From Bifidobacterium breve (GTDB taxonomy: Bacteria; Actinomycetota; Actinomycetes; S36-B12): a DNA stretch of 20,394 nt. The notes below the pieces were generated by a model. It ran no database searches and was not told where the DNA came from. It saw only the letters and a list, made by a program, of their open reading frames with translations. The stretch is from assembly GCA_945885645.1 (NCBI GenBank), contig CAMCYV010000013.1, positions 1 to 20,394 of the forward strand, in the 5' to 3' direction. The position numbers and the translations under genes are program-made. Shown in pieces: positions 1 through 6,808 of this stretch. The first letter of the stretch is position 1. Each line of letters begins with the position of its first letter.

Positions 1-477
1 TTGGCAACTCAATCGATTCAGGCCCGCATCGTCCGCTTGGATGGAGCCGTTGAAAACGCAGTCGCGCTGGGAGTAGCTGATGCCGTTGCAGACGTCGTAG
101 CAACGGGAGCAACTTTGCGCGCTGCCGGTCTTGAAGTTATCGGGGATCCAATTTTGGAGTCCGAGGCAATTCTGATTCGCCCAGCGAACTCTGAGAAAAC
201 CCAGGCTCAGGACACCTTTGAGCGCAGGTTACATAGTGTGAATGTTGCGCGATCCTACGTGTTAGTTGACTACGACATTCCTAATGATCGCTTATCGCAA
301 GCATGTGAGATCACGCCCGGGATTGAATCACCCACAGTGTCCTCGTTGCAAGATCCAAAATGGTCGGCAGTTCGCTCCATGGTTCTCAGCGCTGACGTTC
401 ATCAAATAATGGATGAACTTTACGCACTAGGTGCAAAGGGAATCCTCGTAACCAACATTCATGCATGCCGGCTTTAG
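1..477 (+). CDS. hisG: ATP phosphoribosyltransferase, C-terminal part (partial)
   Basis: This is the 3' part of hisG; the 5' end lies outside the window, so the TTG at base 1 is an internal leucine codon, not a start. HisG joins ATP and PRPP to give phosphoribosyl-ATP, the first and feedback-controlled step of histidine synthesis, in the cytoplasm. The 158 codons seen would be a little over half of a long-form enzyme of about 280 residues. They contain the end of the catalytic domain (the GATLRAAGLEVI stretch followed by ILESEAILI) and a C-terminal ACT-like domain of about 75 residues that ends GILVTNIHACRL. That ending is typical of the long, histidine-inhibited HisG that does not need HisZ. 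The TAG stop (475-477) overlaps the stop of the convergent transporter gene by 4 nt. Identification is firm. Confidence 0.93.
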   Translation: MATQSIQARIVRLDGAVENAVALGVADAVADVVATGATLRAAGLEVIGDPILESEAILIRPANSEKTQAQDTFERRLHSVNVARSYVLVDYDIPNDRLSQACEITPGIESPTVSSLQDPKWSAVRSMVLSADVHQIMDELYALGAKGILVTNIHACRL

Positions 478-1676
478 TTGACGTATTCACCACGGCGTAG
501 GGGAATAACAGTCAATAATTGCAGAAGGGCCGCGCATCCTAAAAACGTGAAAACTAAGGACCATGAATCAAAATAGTCGAGAAGAGTTCCAGCGATTAAT
601 GGTCCCGTAGCGGCAATCGTGTAGGTAATGAAAAACACCATTGCAGTGAGGCGAGCGGCACTCGCTGAGTCTTTGCTATATTCGCTTAGCAGCCCTAGTG
701 TCATGGCGAAGCTCCCGCTAAGTACAAAGCCGAAGATAAGAAGCACTAACCCTGGTGCTAAGTCAGGCAGCCAGGCGATGGAAAAGAGTGAGGTCGAAGC
801 CAACCCAATAACAACAACAAATAAGGCCCTTCGATGTTTTATACGTACAGCCAAGCCAGCAAGAAGGAAGGCGGCTATAACTTGGGATATGGTGAATAGA
901 CCAAAGAGCCAACCGGCATTCTCTTGAGTCCACCCGCGTGCTTCATAAGAGGGCGCAATCCATGCAAGCGAACTGTAATAAATAATCGAGTTGCAAGTCA
1001 TGTTTAAGGCGAGCGCCCATGCAATTTTATTTCGCCATGGCAATTCGCGAAGTCGAACAATGACGGTGGGGCGATCATGTGCGGTCGATTTGCGCTCAAC
1101 AAACAGCCAGAAAGCCAAGGCGATTAATGCTGGTACGGCCCAGATAGCGAGTGCGAGTGACCAAGATCCAAGCCATAGCGCCAGAGGAACCGTGAGCGCC
1201 CCGCCAAGTGCCGCTCCACTGGCGAGTGACGCGGTCCACGTTGAATTTGCCTTTCCAATTGAATGGGGAAGTTGTTCTCGAACGATGCCTGGAATAAGTC
1301 CAGCTGCGAATGCAATACCGACCCCCGCAAGGAATGCGGACAGAAAAAGTAATTCGGGAACTGCCTCAACAGCTCTGAGTAAAGTTGCGGCGGTCAGAGC
1401 AATTAGGGCAAAGATCACAAGTCGCTTGCGGCCGAAATGCATGGCTAATGCGGGAACTGCAAGGGCGAAAAGCCCCATACAAAGCACTGGAATAGTTGTC
1501 AGCACACCGATGGTTGCTGAGTTCCAACCCGTTGCTTCAACTATGTCGATGGCGACGGTGGGCAGGCTCGAGATAACTGGACGCAGATTCACTGCAACGA
1601 GTGAGACGGCGGTGAGCACCATCCACGACGGTGTCGCAGATCGCTGAGTCGTGTGAGCGCTCGACGTTGACCTCAT
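474..1676 (-). CDS. MFS transporter, CynX/NimT (cyanate permease-like) family
   Basis: This is a polytopic inner-membrane protein of about 400 residues with around twelve hydrophobic segments. Near the N-terminus it has VAVNLRPVISSLPTV, close to the NLRP motif of the CynX/NimT/YeaN branch of the major facilitator superfamily. An R/K-rich loop (HFGRKRLVIF) after the second or third helix matches MFS motif A. Members export or import small organic anions, azoles or drugs; the substrate here cannot be read from the sequence. I chose ATG at 1676, which leaves 31 bp to the divergent SseB-like start. In-frame alternatives are TTG 1724 and ATG 1709 (both overlap the neighbour's start) and ATG 1622 just before the first helix. 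None has a clear Shine-Dalgarno. The stop TAA shares 4 nt with the end of hisG, so no terminator lies between them. Confidence 0.85.
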   Translation of the reverse strand: MRSTSSAHTTQRSATPSWMVLTAVSLVAVNLRPVISSLPTVAIDIVEATGWNSATIGVLTTIPVLCMGLFALAVPALAMHFGRKRLVIFALIALTAATLLRAVEAVPELLFLSAFLAGVGIAFAAGLIPGIVREQLPHSIGKANSTWTASLASGAALGGALTVPLALWLGSWSLALAIWAVPALIALAFWLFVERKSTAHDRPTVIVRLRELPWRNKIAWALALNMTCNSIIYYSSLAWIAPSYEARGWTQENAGWLFGLFTISQVIAAFLLAGLAVRIKHRRALFVVVIGLASTSLFSIAWLPDLAPGLVLLIFGFVLSGSFAMTLGLLSEYSKDSASAARLTAMVFFITYTIAATGPLIAGTLLDYFDSWSLVFTFLGCAALLQLLTVIPLRRGEYVN

Positions 1677-1695
1677 GCATTGAGTCTGCCGTGCG

Positions 1696-1701
1696 TACAG
1701 T
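1696..1701 (+). promoter_or_regulatory. Candidate -10 element (TACAGT) for a leaderless SseB-like transcript
   Basis: TACAGT fits the actinobacterial TANNNT -10 pattern. It ends 6 nt before the ATG at 1708, which would put the transcription start on or next to the start codon. There is no Shine-Dalgarno in the 31-bp divergent gap. A good -35 is not visible: TTGACC at 1667-1672 is 23 nt away. This is an inference from spacing and from the same spacing at argC and tyrS. Confidence 0.4.
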
Positions 1702-1707
1702 TCATCC

Positions 1708-2388
1708 ATGCGCGAGCATCCCAACAGTGTCGAGATCGCTCTCGATCAGGGCGTGGGACTGGGTGACTTTCAATCTCAATGGGCAAATGACAGGGGGGAA
1801 GCGGATCCTCATGTACTTACTGCATTGGGAAGCGGTGACATAGATGCGCTCGTAGTTGCGCTGGCTCCCTCGCGGCTGTTTATCGCGCTCGTTGCGCAGA
1901 CCACGGGAGAACCAGGTGAAGGGGACAAGTATTCGTACATGAGTGTGGCTTGCCTGCTGGCCAGTGATGGTCGTTTGGGACTTCTCTGCTTCACCGGTAT
2001 CGATGCCCTCACCCAATGGAATCCAGATGCACGTCCCGTGCCAATGGCTGCTTCTGCTGCTGCAGAGGCGGCACTGGATGAAAATGCCCAAGGGATCATC
2101 ATTGACCTTGGGGGTGCACATAGCGCGACCCTGGTTTTAGCTGACATCGTCAAGTTATCTGCCAAAGATCAACGGTCTAGGGCGGTGCTTCTGCTGCGGG
2201 AACGCCTTACAGATTTGGGGGATCACATTGAATTTGAGCTCCGGAAAGACGGGGTTTTGCAGCTAGAAGTTTCAGAACACCTGATGGAAACTGTTGAAAA
2301 GATCGTTCAGAGTGACTCTGCCCTACACAGTTTTGTTCCGGCGGGGATAGCGATTCGTGCTCGAGGATCAGGCGAGGCGATCGAGTAA
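1708..2388 (+). CDS. SseB-like family protein of unknown function
   Basis: This is a soluble acidic protein of 226 residues with an SseB N-terminal-like domain. The middle part (DIDALVVALAPSRLFIALVA, then SYMSVACLLASDGRLGLLCFTGIDALTQW) resembles the conserved actinobacterial SseB-domain proteins commonly encoded beside infC. The domain is named after a type III secretion protein, but no secretion system is present here and the cellular role is not known. There is no signal peptide or membrane segment. The C-terminal part (about residues 165-226) is less conserved and of unknown fold. The start is ATG 1708 with no Shine-Dalgarno and a -10-like TACAGT 6 nt upstream, so translation is probably leaderless. 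The TAA stop lies 9 bp from the stop of the convergent DUF1844 gene and falls inside the first copy of a 16-bp tandem repeat. Confidence 0.8.
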   Translation: MREHPNSVEIALDQGVGLGDFQSQWANDRGEADPHVLTALGSGDIDALVVALAPSRLFIALVAQTTGEPGEGDKYSYMSVACLLASDGRLGLLCFTGIDALTQWNPDARPVPMAASAAAEAALDENAQGIIIDLGGAHSATLVLADIVKLSAKDQRSRAVLLLRERLTDLGDHIEFELRKDGVLQLEVSEHLMETVEKIVQSDSALHSFVPAGIAIRARGSGEAIE

Positions 2389-2406
2389 AGAGGCGATCTA
2401 GTAAAC
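2375..2406. repeat. 16-bp imperfect tandem duplication across two convergent stop codons
   Basis: Two adjacent 16-nt units, 2375-2390 and 2391-2406, differ at 2 of 16 positions (AGGCGATCGAGTAAAG and AGGCGATCTAGTAAAC). The first contains the TAA stop of the SseB-like gene (2386-2388). The second contains CTA at 2398-2400, which read on the minus strand is the TAG stop of the DUF1844 gene. It looks like a local slippage duplication. Confidence 0.8.
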
Positions 2407-2727
2407 AGGTCCGGTAAGTGCCTCACCGGGCCCCATCCCGGGTGGGTCGGGAATCGCCGACCGCTCACGAAAGGCCCGCTGAAGGCTTTGAAGACCGTCA
2501 CGAAGTGGGGCAGCGTGTACCGCCCCAAGGTCCGGGGCAGCCGCGACTACGAGCCCGGCCAGAGCATTAATCAAGATTCTGGCTTCGGCTAGGTCAGATC
2601 CCTCACCATCATCGGCCAATCCACACGCCACCGCCGCGGCGGACATCAGGTGCAATGACACCGTTAGGACCACCTCAATGGCGGGTACTTCGGAAATATC
2701 AAGGGCAGCAGAATTCTCTTCGTTCAC
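2398..2727 (-). CDS. DUF1844 domain-containing protein
   Basis: This is a small protein of about 109 residues that ends in the conserved DUF1844 segment. It has a helix with [26 protein letters not shown], then [10 protein letters not shown], then the family's C-terminal [17 protein letters not shown]. The family is common in actinobacteria next to infC, and its function is unknown. The first helix ([19 protein letters not shown]) is alanine-rich and hydrophobic but has no clear signal peptide. I prefer the GTG at 2727 ([15 protein letters not shown]...). The longer ATG start at 2787 would add 20 residues with no resemblance to the family, taken from the infC leader region. Either start places the 5' end within or next to sequence that may also hold the infC promoter on the other strand. 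The gene is convergent with the SseB-like gene and divergent from infC. Confidence 0.8.
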   Translation of the reverse strand: MNEENSAALDISEVPAIEVVLTVSLHLMSAAAVACGLADDGEGSDLAEARILINALAGLVVAAAPDLGAVHAAPLRDGLQSLQRAFRERSAIPDPPGMGPGEALTGPVY

Positions 2728-2845
2728 ACCTGTTACTCTGGCAGTCCTTGGACTTGGGGTCACATCCAGGTCCCGCAAGCGGAGCATCGGTTCCCACCAA
2801 AAGATGTATGGATTGTGTCATGTAAATGCCCAATCCCGTCAATCT

Positions 2846-2936
2846 CCTTGGTCAAGGCACGAACCCCAAGGGGTTTTTGCACAGGGTGTATTCATCCTGC
2901 CGGTACCTCCGTGCGCGCTGCGCCGGAGGTTTTCTC
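2846..2936 (+). promoter_or_regulatory. Structured 5' leader of infC with four successive hairpins
   Basis: Four inverted repeats follow one another. The first is CCTTG (2846-2850) with CAAGG (2853-2857). The second is AACCC (2862-2866) with GGGTT (2871-2875), running into a T5 tract. The third is CAGGGTG (2882-2888) with CATCCTG (2893-2899) around a TATT loop, with one G-U pair. The fourth is the terminator-like hairpin 2905-2930. The CCTTG arm could also pair with the CAAGG at 2867-2871, so alternative folds are possible. infC operons in other bacteria are controlled through their leaders, by IF3 itself or by L20. I infer an attenuation or autoregulatory leader but cannot assign a known RNA family. 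Confidence 0.55.
2905..2935 (+). terminator. Terminator-like hairpin (attenuator) upstream of infC
   Basis: ACCTCCG (2905-2911) pairs with CGGAGGT (2924-2930). Inside it, GCGC (2913-2916) pairs with GCGC (2920-2923) around a 3-nt loop, with T2912 bulged. The stem is G+C rich and runs directly into TTTTCT. This has the form of an intrinsic terminator, 39 nt before the infC start codon and on the coding strand of the operon, so it is most simply an attenuator. Regulation itself is inference. Confidence 0.65.
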
Positions 2937-2964
2937 ATGTGCAGGAGACAAACGCTCAATCGAT

Positions 2965-2970
2965 AGGAGG
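2965..2970 (+). promoter_or_regulatory. Shine-Dalgarno AGGAGG that fixes the infC start
   Basis: A perfect AGGAGG lies 4 nt before ATC 2975. It is the only strong ribosome-binding site near the conserved N-terminus of IF3, and no ATG, GTG or TTG in frame sits at a suitable distance. Confidence 0.85.
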
Positions 2971-2974
2971 CGCC

Positions 2975-3556
2975 ATCAGCGTCGAACCAAGGATCAACGA
3001 CCGGATCCGTGTCCCCGAGGTGCGCCTTGTAGGACCGGCAGGCGAGCAGGTAGGCGTGGTCAAGATTGAAGACGCCCTCCGGTTAGCCCTTGAAGCAGAT
3101 CTGGACCTTGTTGAAGTTGCGCCAACGTCAAAGCCACCCGTGTGCAAAATCATGGACTTTGGCAAGTTCAAGTATGAAGCAGCCCTCAAGGAACGTGAAT
3201 CGCGCAAGAACCAGTCGCATACCGTGATCAAGGAAATGAAGCTTCGACCCAAGATTGATTCACATGACTATGAAACGAAAAAAGGTCACGTGCTTCGATT
3301 CCTAAAGGCTGGGGACAAGGTCAAGATCACCATTATGTTCCGTGGACGCGAGCAAAGCAGGCCCGAGCTTGGAATCAAGTTACTGGGTCGCTTAGCTGAA
3401 GATGTAGCTGAAATTGGATTTGTAGAGGCCGCTCCAAAGCAAGATGGGCGCAACATGCTCATGGTGCTAGCACCGCTGCGGAAGAAGCCTGAAGGAAAGA
3501 AGCAGGAAGGAACTCCTGCAACCGACGAAGCTCCCGTTTCGCAGGAAACGGACTGA
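2975..3556 (+). CDS. infC: Translation initiation factor IF-3, starting at ATC
   Basis: IF3 binds the 30S subunit, prevents early 50S joining and checks the initiator codon-anticodon pair. The protein is 193 residues. The N-domain begins [20 protein letters not shown], with the conserved [28 protein letters not shown] lysine-rich linker follows ([18 protein letters not shown]), then the C-domain with [13 protein letters not shown] and the closing [14 protein letters not shown]. The last 25 residues are a charged tail, common in actinobacterial IF3. The start is ATC at 2975, set by AGGAGG at 2965-2970. A frame open as far as 2678 gives no IF3-like sequence upstream. Non-AUG codons such as ATT or ATC are the basis of IF3 autoregulation, because IF3 rejects them on the ribosome. 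It is the first gene of infC-rpmI-rplT, behind a terminator-like leader. Confidence 0.95.
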   Translation: MSVEPRINDRIRVPEVRLVGPAGEQVGVVKIEDALRLALEADLDLVEVAPTSKPPVCKIMDFGKFKYEAALKERESRKNQSHTVIKEMKLRPKIDSHDYETKKGHVLRFLKAGDKVKITIMFRGREQSRPELGIKLLGRLAEDVAEIGFVEAAPKQDGRNMLMVLAPLRKKPEGKKQEGTPATDEAPVSQETD

Positions 3557-3567
3557 AAGGAAAGATT

Positions 3568-3762
3568 ATGCCGAAGCAAAAAACTCATAGTGGTGCAAAG
3601 AAACGTTTCAGGGTAACCGGTTCTGGAAAAATCATGCGCGAGCAGGCGAACAAGCGCCATCTGCTCGAGGTGAAATCAAGTAAGCGAACTCGTCGCCTTG
3701 CTGCCGACCAGCAAGTGTCACCAGCAGATTTGAAGTCGGTCAAGAAGCTTCTTGGCCGTTAA
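3568..3762 (+). CDS. rpmI: 50S ribosomal protein bL35
   Basis: This is a basic 64-residue protein of full family length that begins [21 protein letters not shown], the L35 signature, and ends VKKLLGR. It is part of the large ribosomal subunit. The start is ATG 3568 after AAAGGAAAG, 11 nt past the infC stop, so it is co-transcribed with infC. Identification is firm. Confidence 0.97.
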   Translation: MPKQKTHSGAKKRFRVTGSGKIMREQANKRHLLEVKSSKRTRRLAADQQVSPADLKSVKKLLGR

Positions 3763-3837
3763 TCAAAACAACTAATTGTCATAAATATTGCCCAGTAAAC
3801 AAAGTATTTTTTCAACTAACGAATATCAGGAGAAGTC

Positions 3838-4206
3838 ATGGCACGCGTTAAGCGTTCAGTAAATGCTCACAAGAAGCGTCGAGTAATTCTCGAGCGCGCT
3901 TCCGGTTACCGCGGACAACGGTCACGTTTGTACCGAAAGGCCAAGGAGCAGGTTACACACTCAATGGTTTACGCATATGCGGACCGCCGCAAGCGTAAGG
4001 GTGATTTCCGTCGCCTATGGATTCAGCGCATCAATGCTGCAGCCCGTGCACATGACATGACCTACAACCGTTTTATTCAGGGCTTGAAGGCTGCTGATGT
4101 GGAAGTAGATCGTCGCATGTTGGCGGAACTCGCCGTGAATGACGATGCAGCTTTTGCCGCATTAGTAGAAGTGGCTCGTGCAGCTGTTCCAGCGCAGAGC
4201 CTCTAG
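3838..4206 (+). CDS. rplT: 50S ribosomal protein bL20
   Basis: This 122-residue protein matches L20 along its full length: [15 protein letters not shown] at the N-terminus, [20 protein letters not shown], then [22 protein letters not shown] and the C-terminal RMLAELA. L20 binds 23S rRNA early in 50S assembly. In some bacteria it also represses its own operon by binding the leader mRNA. The start is ATG 3838 behind CAGGAGA. The 75-nt gap from rpmI (3763-3837) is A+T rich, with TATTTT at 3805-3810, but I see no matching -35 there and expect read-through from infC. The TAG stop is directly followed by the TTG start of the methyltransferase gene. Confidence 0.97.
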   Translation: MARVKRSVNAHKKRRVILERASGYRGQRSRLYRKAKEQVTHSMVYAYADRRKRKGDFRRLWIQRINAAARAHDMTYNRFIQGLKAADVEVDRRMLAELAVNDDAAFAALVEVARAAVPAQSL

Positions 4207-4956
4207 TTGCGCACCATAACCTCGCGTAAATCAGAGCGGGTAAAGGAGCTAACAAAACTTCACAAGAAGTCTTCTCGATACGCAGCGGGGCACTTCCTAG
4301 CCGAGGGCCCATCCGTTGTTGCGATGGCTCCCAGCGATCGAATCGAGGAACTTTTCTTGACCGAGGAGTACCTCGAGCAATTCGAGGGTTTTGACGTTGC
4401 AACCACACTGGTTTCAACTGAAGTAATGAGTGCTCTATGTGAGTCGGAGTCGCCGCAGGGTGTGTTGGCCTTGTGTTCAATTTCCACACAGGACTCAACG
4501 GAAATCTTGTCTCGGCCAGGTCAGATAGTTATTCTTGATTCACTGTCTGACCCGGGGAACATGGGAACAATTATGCGGACTGCACATGCAGCCGGTGCGG
4601 CTGGAATTCTCACATTTGGTTCATGTGTCGACCCACTCAACTCAAAGGTTGTTCGCAGTAGCGCAGGCTCACTCTTTCACGTCCCGATAGCCCAAGTTGC
4701 CGGACCGGAAGTGTTGCCCAAAGATCGTCCTGTTTTCGTTCTTACCGGTCAGGGTTCCGTTGAACTGCGCCCTGACCTGACAGCAAGTTCTCGTAATCCA
4801 ATTTGGGTAATAGGTTCTGAGGCCCATGGGGTAAGCGAGCCTTGGGTCTCCGGAAAGTGGAGCTTTACCGGGGTTCGGATCCCGATGGCTCCCGGAGTTG
4901 AGTCGCTCAACGCCGCAGTCAGTGCTGCACTGTGCCTTTACTCACATGTGATTTAG
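4207..4956 (+). CDS. TrmH/SpoU-family RNA 2'-O-methyltransferase
   Basis: This is a 249-residue SPOUT methyltransferase that uses SAM to methylate ribose 2'-OH, most likely in 23S rRNA. An N-terminal substrate-binding region (KELTKLHKKSSRYAAGHFLAEGPSVV, residues 14-38) matches SpoU_sub_bind-type domains. The trefoil-knot catalytic domain has motif 1 (DPGNMGTIMRTAHAAG, 115-130, with the conserved N and R), motif 2 (VIGSEAHGVS, 201-210) and motif 3 (IPMAPGVESLNAAVSAA, 225-241). The TTG start abuts the rplT stop with no gap and no Shine-Dalgarno, so it should depend on ribosomes finishing rplT. A methyltransferase gene of this family (annotated tsnR in mycobacteria) is usual at this place after rplT in actinobacteria. 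The exact target nucleotide cannot be told. Confidence 0.92.
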   Translation: MRTITSRKSERVKELTKLHKKSSRYAAGHFLAEGPSVVAMAPSDRIEELFLTEEYLEQFEGFDVATTLVSTEVMSALCESESPQGVLALCSISTQDSTEILSRPGQIVILDSLSDPGNMGTIMRTAHAAGAAGILTFGSCVDPLNSKVVRSSAGSLFHVPIAQVAGPEVLPKDRPVFVLTGQGSVELRPDLTASSRNPIWVIGSEAHGVSEPWVSGKWSFTGVRIPMAPGVESLNAAVSAALCLYSHVI

Positions 4957-4995
4957 TGGTTTGTAGACTGAAAATGCTCTCCAACACGCGCCTTT

Positions 4996-5014
4996 GAGCG
5001 CCGCTTCGCCGCTC
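4996..5014. other. Stem-loop in the gap between the methyltransferase and oxygenase genes
   Basis: GAGCG (4996-5000) and CGCTC (5010-5014) form a 5-bp stem around a 9-nt loop that can itself pair GC with GC. No T-run follows, so it is not a standard intrinsic terminator. The remaining 79-bp gap (4957-5035) has CATAGT at 5016-5021 as a weak -10 candidate. Confidence 0.3.
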
Positions 5015-5035
5015 ACATAGTGCGAAAATGAGGTC

Positions 5036-5818
5036 ATGTCCTATACGCAATTACCGATATTTGACCAATCCGGATTCGTAATCGTTGATTCCTACGAGCA
5101 AGAGGCTGATCCGCGCGAATGGGAAAACTTGGTTTTTGTCGATTGGAAGTCTTCTGGAGATACCCGTTTTGCGCCCCTAGCAAGTGCATATGGAGATATG
5201 GAATGCGACGGTTTTTGGAATCACACTCCACCAAAAACAGATAAAGATGGTGTTTGGGTGCAACAAAATGTTGATATCGCTCCGATCCTCACCAGGCGCG
5301 CACGAGAAGTCGGAGCAAACATTGGTCGTTGTCGAGTCATTGAACTGCAGCCCAACACATATGCCGACGCAATTTATAATCTCCACCGAGACGACAACAA
5401 TCGGCTGAACCCCGAAGGAACAGGTTGGATCGTTCGATCCTTCTATAACTTGACCGACAATCCTGATTCCATGATGATCCTGCGTGAGGATCTTGATGAC
5501 CCATCCACCGAGGTACGGGTACCCCTGCCAGCGGGCGCGCAGGTTGTTATTGACACGCAACGCCTGTATCACGCTGTCTGGCATCCCGGAAATCAGCCGC
5601 GTTACTGCCTCATCACCTCGTACGAATCCGGCCCAGAATTGGAAGCGTGGATTTCTACTCGAAACCCAGTGACCGTCATTGAATCACCATTTATGGATCC
5701 GGCAGAAATTGCGCAAGGAAATGAGTCGGCAATGAATAAGCGCGCTGCGCGTGCCGCTGCACGCGCAGAATCCAGCTCCGGTTCGGGATCCAGTATGGAA
5801 GTACTCTCCGAGGCGTAG
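5036..5818 (+). CDS. Probable 2-oxoglutarate/Fe(II)-dependent oxygenase, unassigned family
   Basis: I do not recognise this 260-residue protein as a named enzyme. The centre has the layout of a double-stranded beta-helix oxygenase. H117-R-D119 gives the HxD metal pair (YNLHRDDNN), and a distal histidine sits at H179 (QRLYHAVWH; H183 is an alternative). R189 (QPRY) lies 10 residues later, where these enzymes carry the arginine that holds 2-oxoglutarate. Segments around VRSFYNLTDN and VPLPAGAQVVIDTQRLYHAV fit the beta strands between. The last 30 residues are Ala/Arg- then Ser/Gly-rich and probably disordered. There is no signal peptide. The start is ATG 5036 with only a poorly placed GAGG. The gene lies 75 bp upstream of cysD on the same strand, so a role with sulfur compounds is possible but only a guess. 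An aspartyl/asparaginyl hydroxylase-like or a halogenase-like activity would fit the same residues. Confidence 0.6.
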   Translation: MSYTQLPIFDQSGFVIVDSYEQEADPREWENLVFVDWKSSGDTRFAPLASAYGDMECDGFWNHTPPKTDKDGVWVQQNVDIAPILTRRAREVGANIGRCRVIELQPNTYADAIYNLHRDDNNRLNPEGTGWIVRSFYNLTDNPDSMMILREDLDDPSTEVRVPLPAGAQVVIDTQRLYHAVWHPGNQPRYCLITSYESGPELEAWISTRNPVTVIESPFMDPAEIAQGNESAMNKRAARAAARAESSSGSGSSMEVLSEA

Positions 5819-5893
5819 TCACACACACCAGTATTAGGCTTGTCAACAAGTCAACCATCCGTCCATCGAAAATTGTTTGTCAGGAGTCTTCGA

Positions 5894-6808
5894 GTGCAAC
5901 AGACTGTGCCTTACTCGGCGGTCCTCGACGAACTCGAGGCGGAGGCAATACACATTTATCGTGAGACCGGTGCAGCGTTTCGGAACCCGGTTTTGCTCTA
6001 CAGCATTGGCAAGGATTCTTCGGTTCTCCTGCATCTTGCGATTAAGGCTTTCTATCCAGCACCTTTACCTTTTCCCGTCATGCACATTGATACAACCTGG
6101 AAATTCAAGGAAATGATTGAATTCCGAGACAGGCGAGCTAAAGAACTTGGACTGGATCTACGGATCGCACAGAACCTAGAGGCTATGGCTGAAGGTGTAA
6201 CTCCTTTCACTCACGGCACCCACGAATACACCCGACTCATGAAAACTGTGGCACTCCGCGAGGGCATTGATAGATATCAATTCGATGCAGCCATAGGTGG
6301 CGCGCGTCGAGACGAAGAGCGCAGTCGAGCTAAGGAGCGAATTTTTTCACTCAGGGAGCCGGGACATCGTTGGGATCCGCGAAAGCAACGACCCGAATTC
6401 TGGCGGACGGCAAATACCCAACTCGCTCCGGAGCAAACCATGCGCGTTTTTCCCCTGTCGAATTGGACTGAACTCGATATTTGGCGGTACATAGAGCGTG
6501 AAAACATTGAAATCCCTGGCCTCTATTTTGCTAAGGAGCGTCCAGTCGTGGAGCGAGGTGGAACCTTACTCATGATCGATGACGAACGTTTCCCTCTCAC
6601 CGAAGGGGAGGTTCCTGTCATGAAGAGTGTGCGCTTTCGCACGCTTGGGTGTTACCCACTGTCGGGGGCGGTTGAATCATCCGCAGACAATTTAGCCGAC
6701 CTGATTGCCGAAATGGAATCGAGCAAAGTTTCTGAGCGCTCAGGACGACTCATTGATGGTGATGGTGGCGGCTCCATGGAGGCCAAGAAGGCTGAAGGCT
6801 ATTTCTAA
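5894..6808 (+). CDS. cysD: Sulfate adenylyltransferase subunit 2 (CysD)
   Basis: CysD adenylates sulfate with ATP to adenosine 5'-phosphosulfate, driven by GTP hydrolysis in its partner CysN. The 304-residue protein has the PP-loop SIGKDSS (37-43), the [15 protein letters not shown] segment (from residue 135), [17 protein letters not shown] and [15 protein letters not shown], and it ends EAKKAEGYF as in E. coli CysD (302 aa). I chose GTG 5894 because AGGAG (5882-5886) sits 7 nt upstream and the resulting length fits the family. A TTG at 5840 in the same frame would add 18 unrelated residues. The TAA stop overlaps the ATG of cysNC (TAATG), so the two subunits are translationally coupled. Confidence 0.95.
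   Translation: MQQTVPYSAVLDELEAEAIHIYRETGAAFRNPVLLYSIGKDSSVLLHLAIKAFYPAPLPFPVMHIDTTWKFKEMIEFRDRRAKELGLDLRIAQNLEAMAEGVTPFTHGTHEYTRLMKTVALREGIDRYQFDAAIGGARRDEERSRAKERIFSLREPGHRWDPRKQRPEFWRTANTQLAPEQTMRVFPLSNWTELDIWRYIERENIEIPGLYFAKERPVVERGGTLLMIDDERFPLTEGEVPVMKSVRFRTLGCYPLSGAVESSADNLADLIAEMESSKVSERSGRLIDGDGGGSMEAKKAEGYF

Noticed and set aside
991..1647. A 218-codon open frame on the plus strand opposite the MFS gene
   Set aside because: It is antisense to a clear membrane transporter, its residue content is biased (Ser/Ala/Thr/Arg), it has no recognisable domain, and the minus frame is fully supported.
2678..2974. An in-frame extension of infC giving a 292-residue protein
   Set aside because: The extra 99 residues come from the structured leader and do not resemble IF3. 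AGGAGG plus ATC at 2975 matches the conserved N-terminus.
4996..5014. An intrinsic terminator after the methyltransferase gene
   Set aside because: There is a short stem only, with no following T-run; reported only as a stem-loop.
5839..5857. Possible operator before cysD (CTTGT/ACAAG inverted repeat, and a GTTGACTT-GTTGACAA direct repeat on the minus strand)
   Set aside because: It is short, imperfect and not linked to any regulator motif I know; it could be chance.
5840..5893. The TTG at 5840 as the start of cysD
   Set aside because: The GTG at 5894 has AGGAG 7 nt upstream and gives the family length; the added 18 residues are not conserved.
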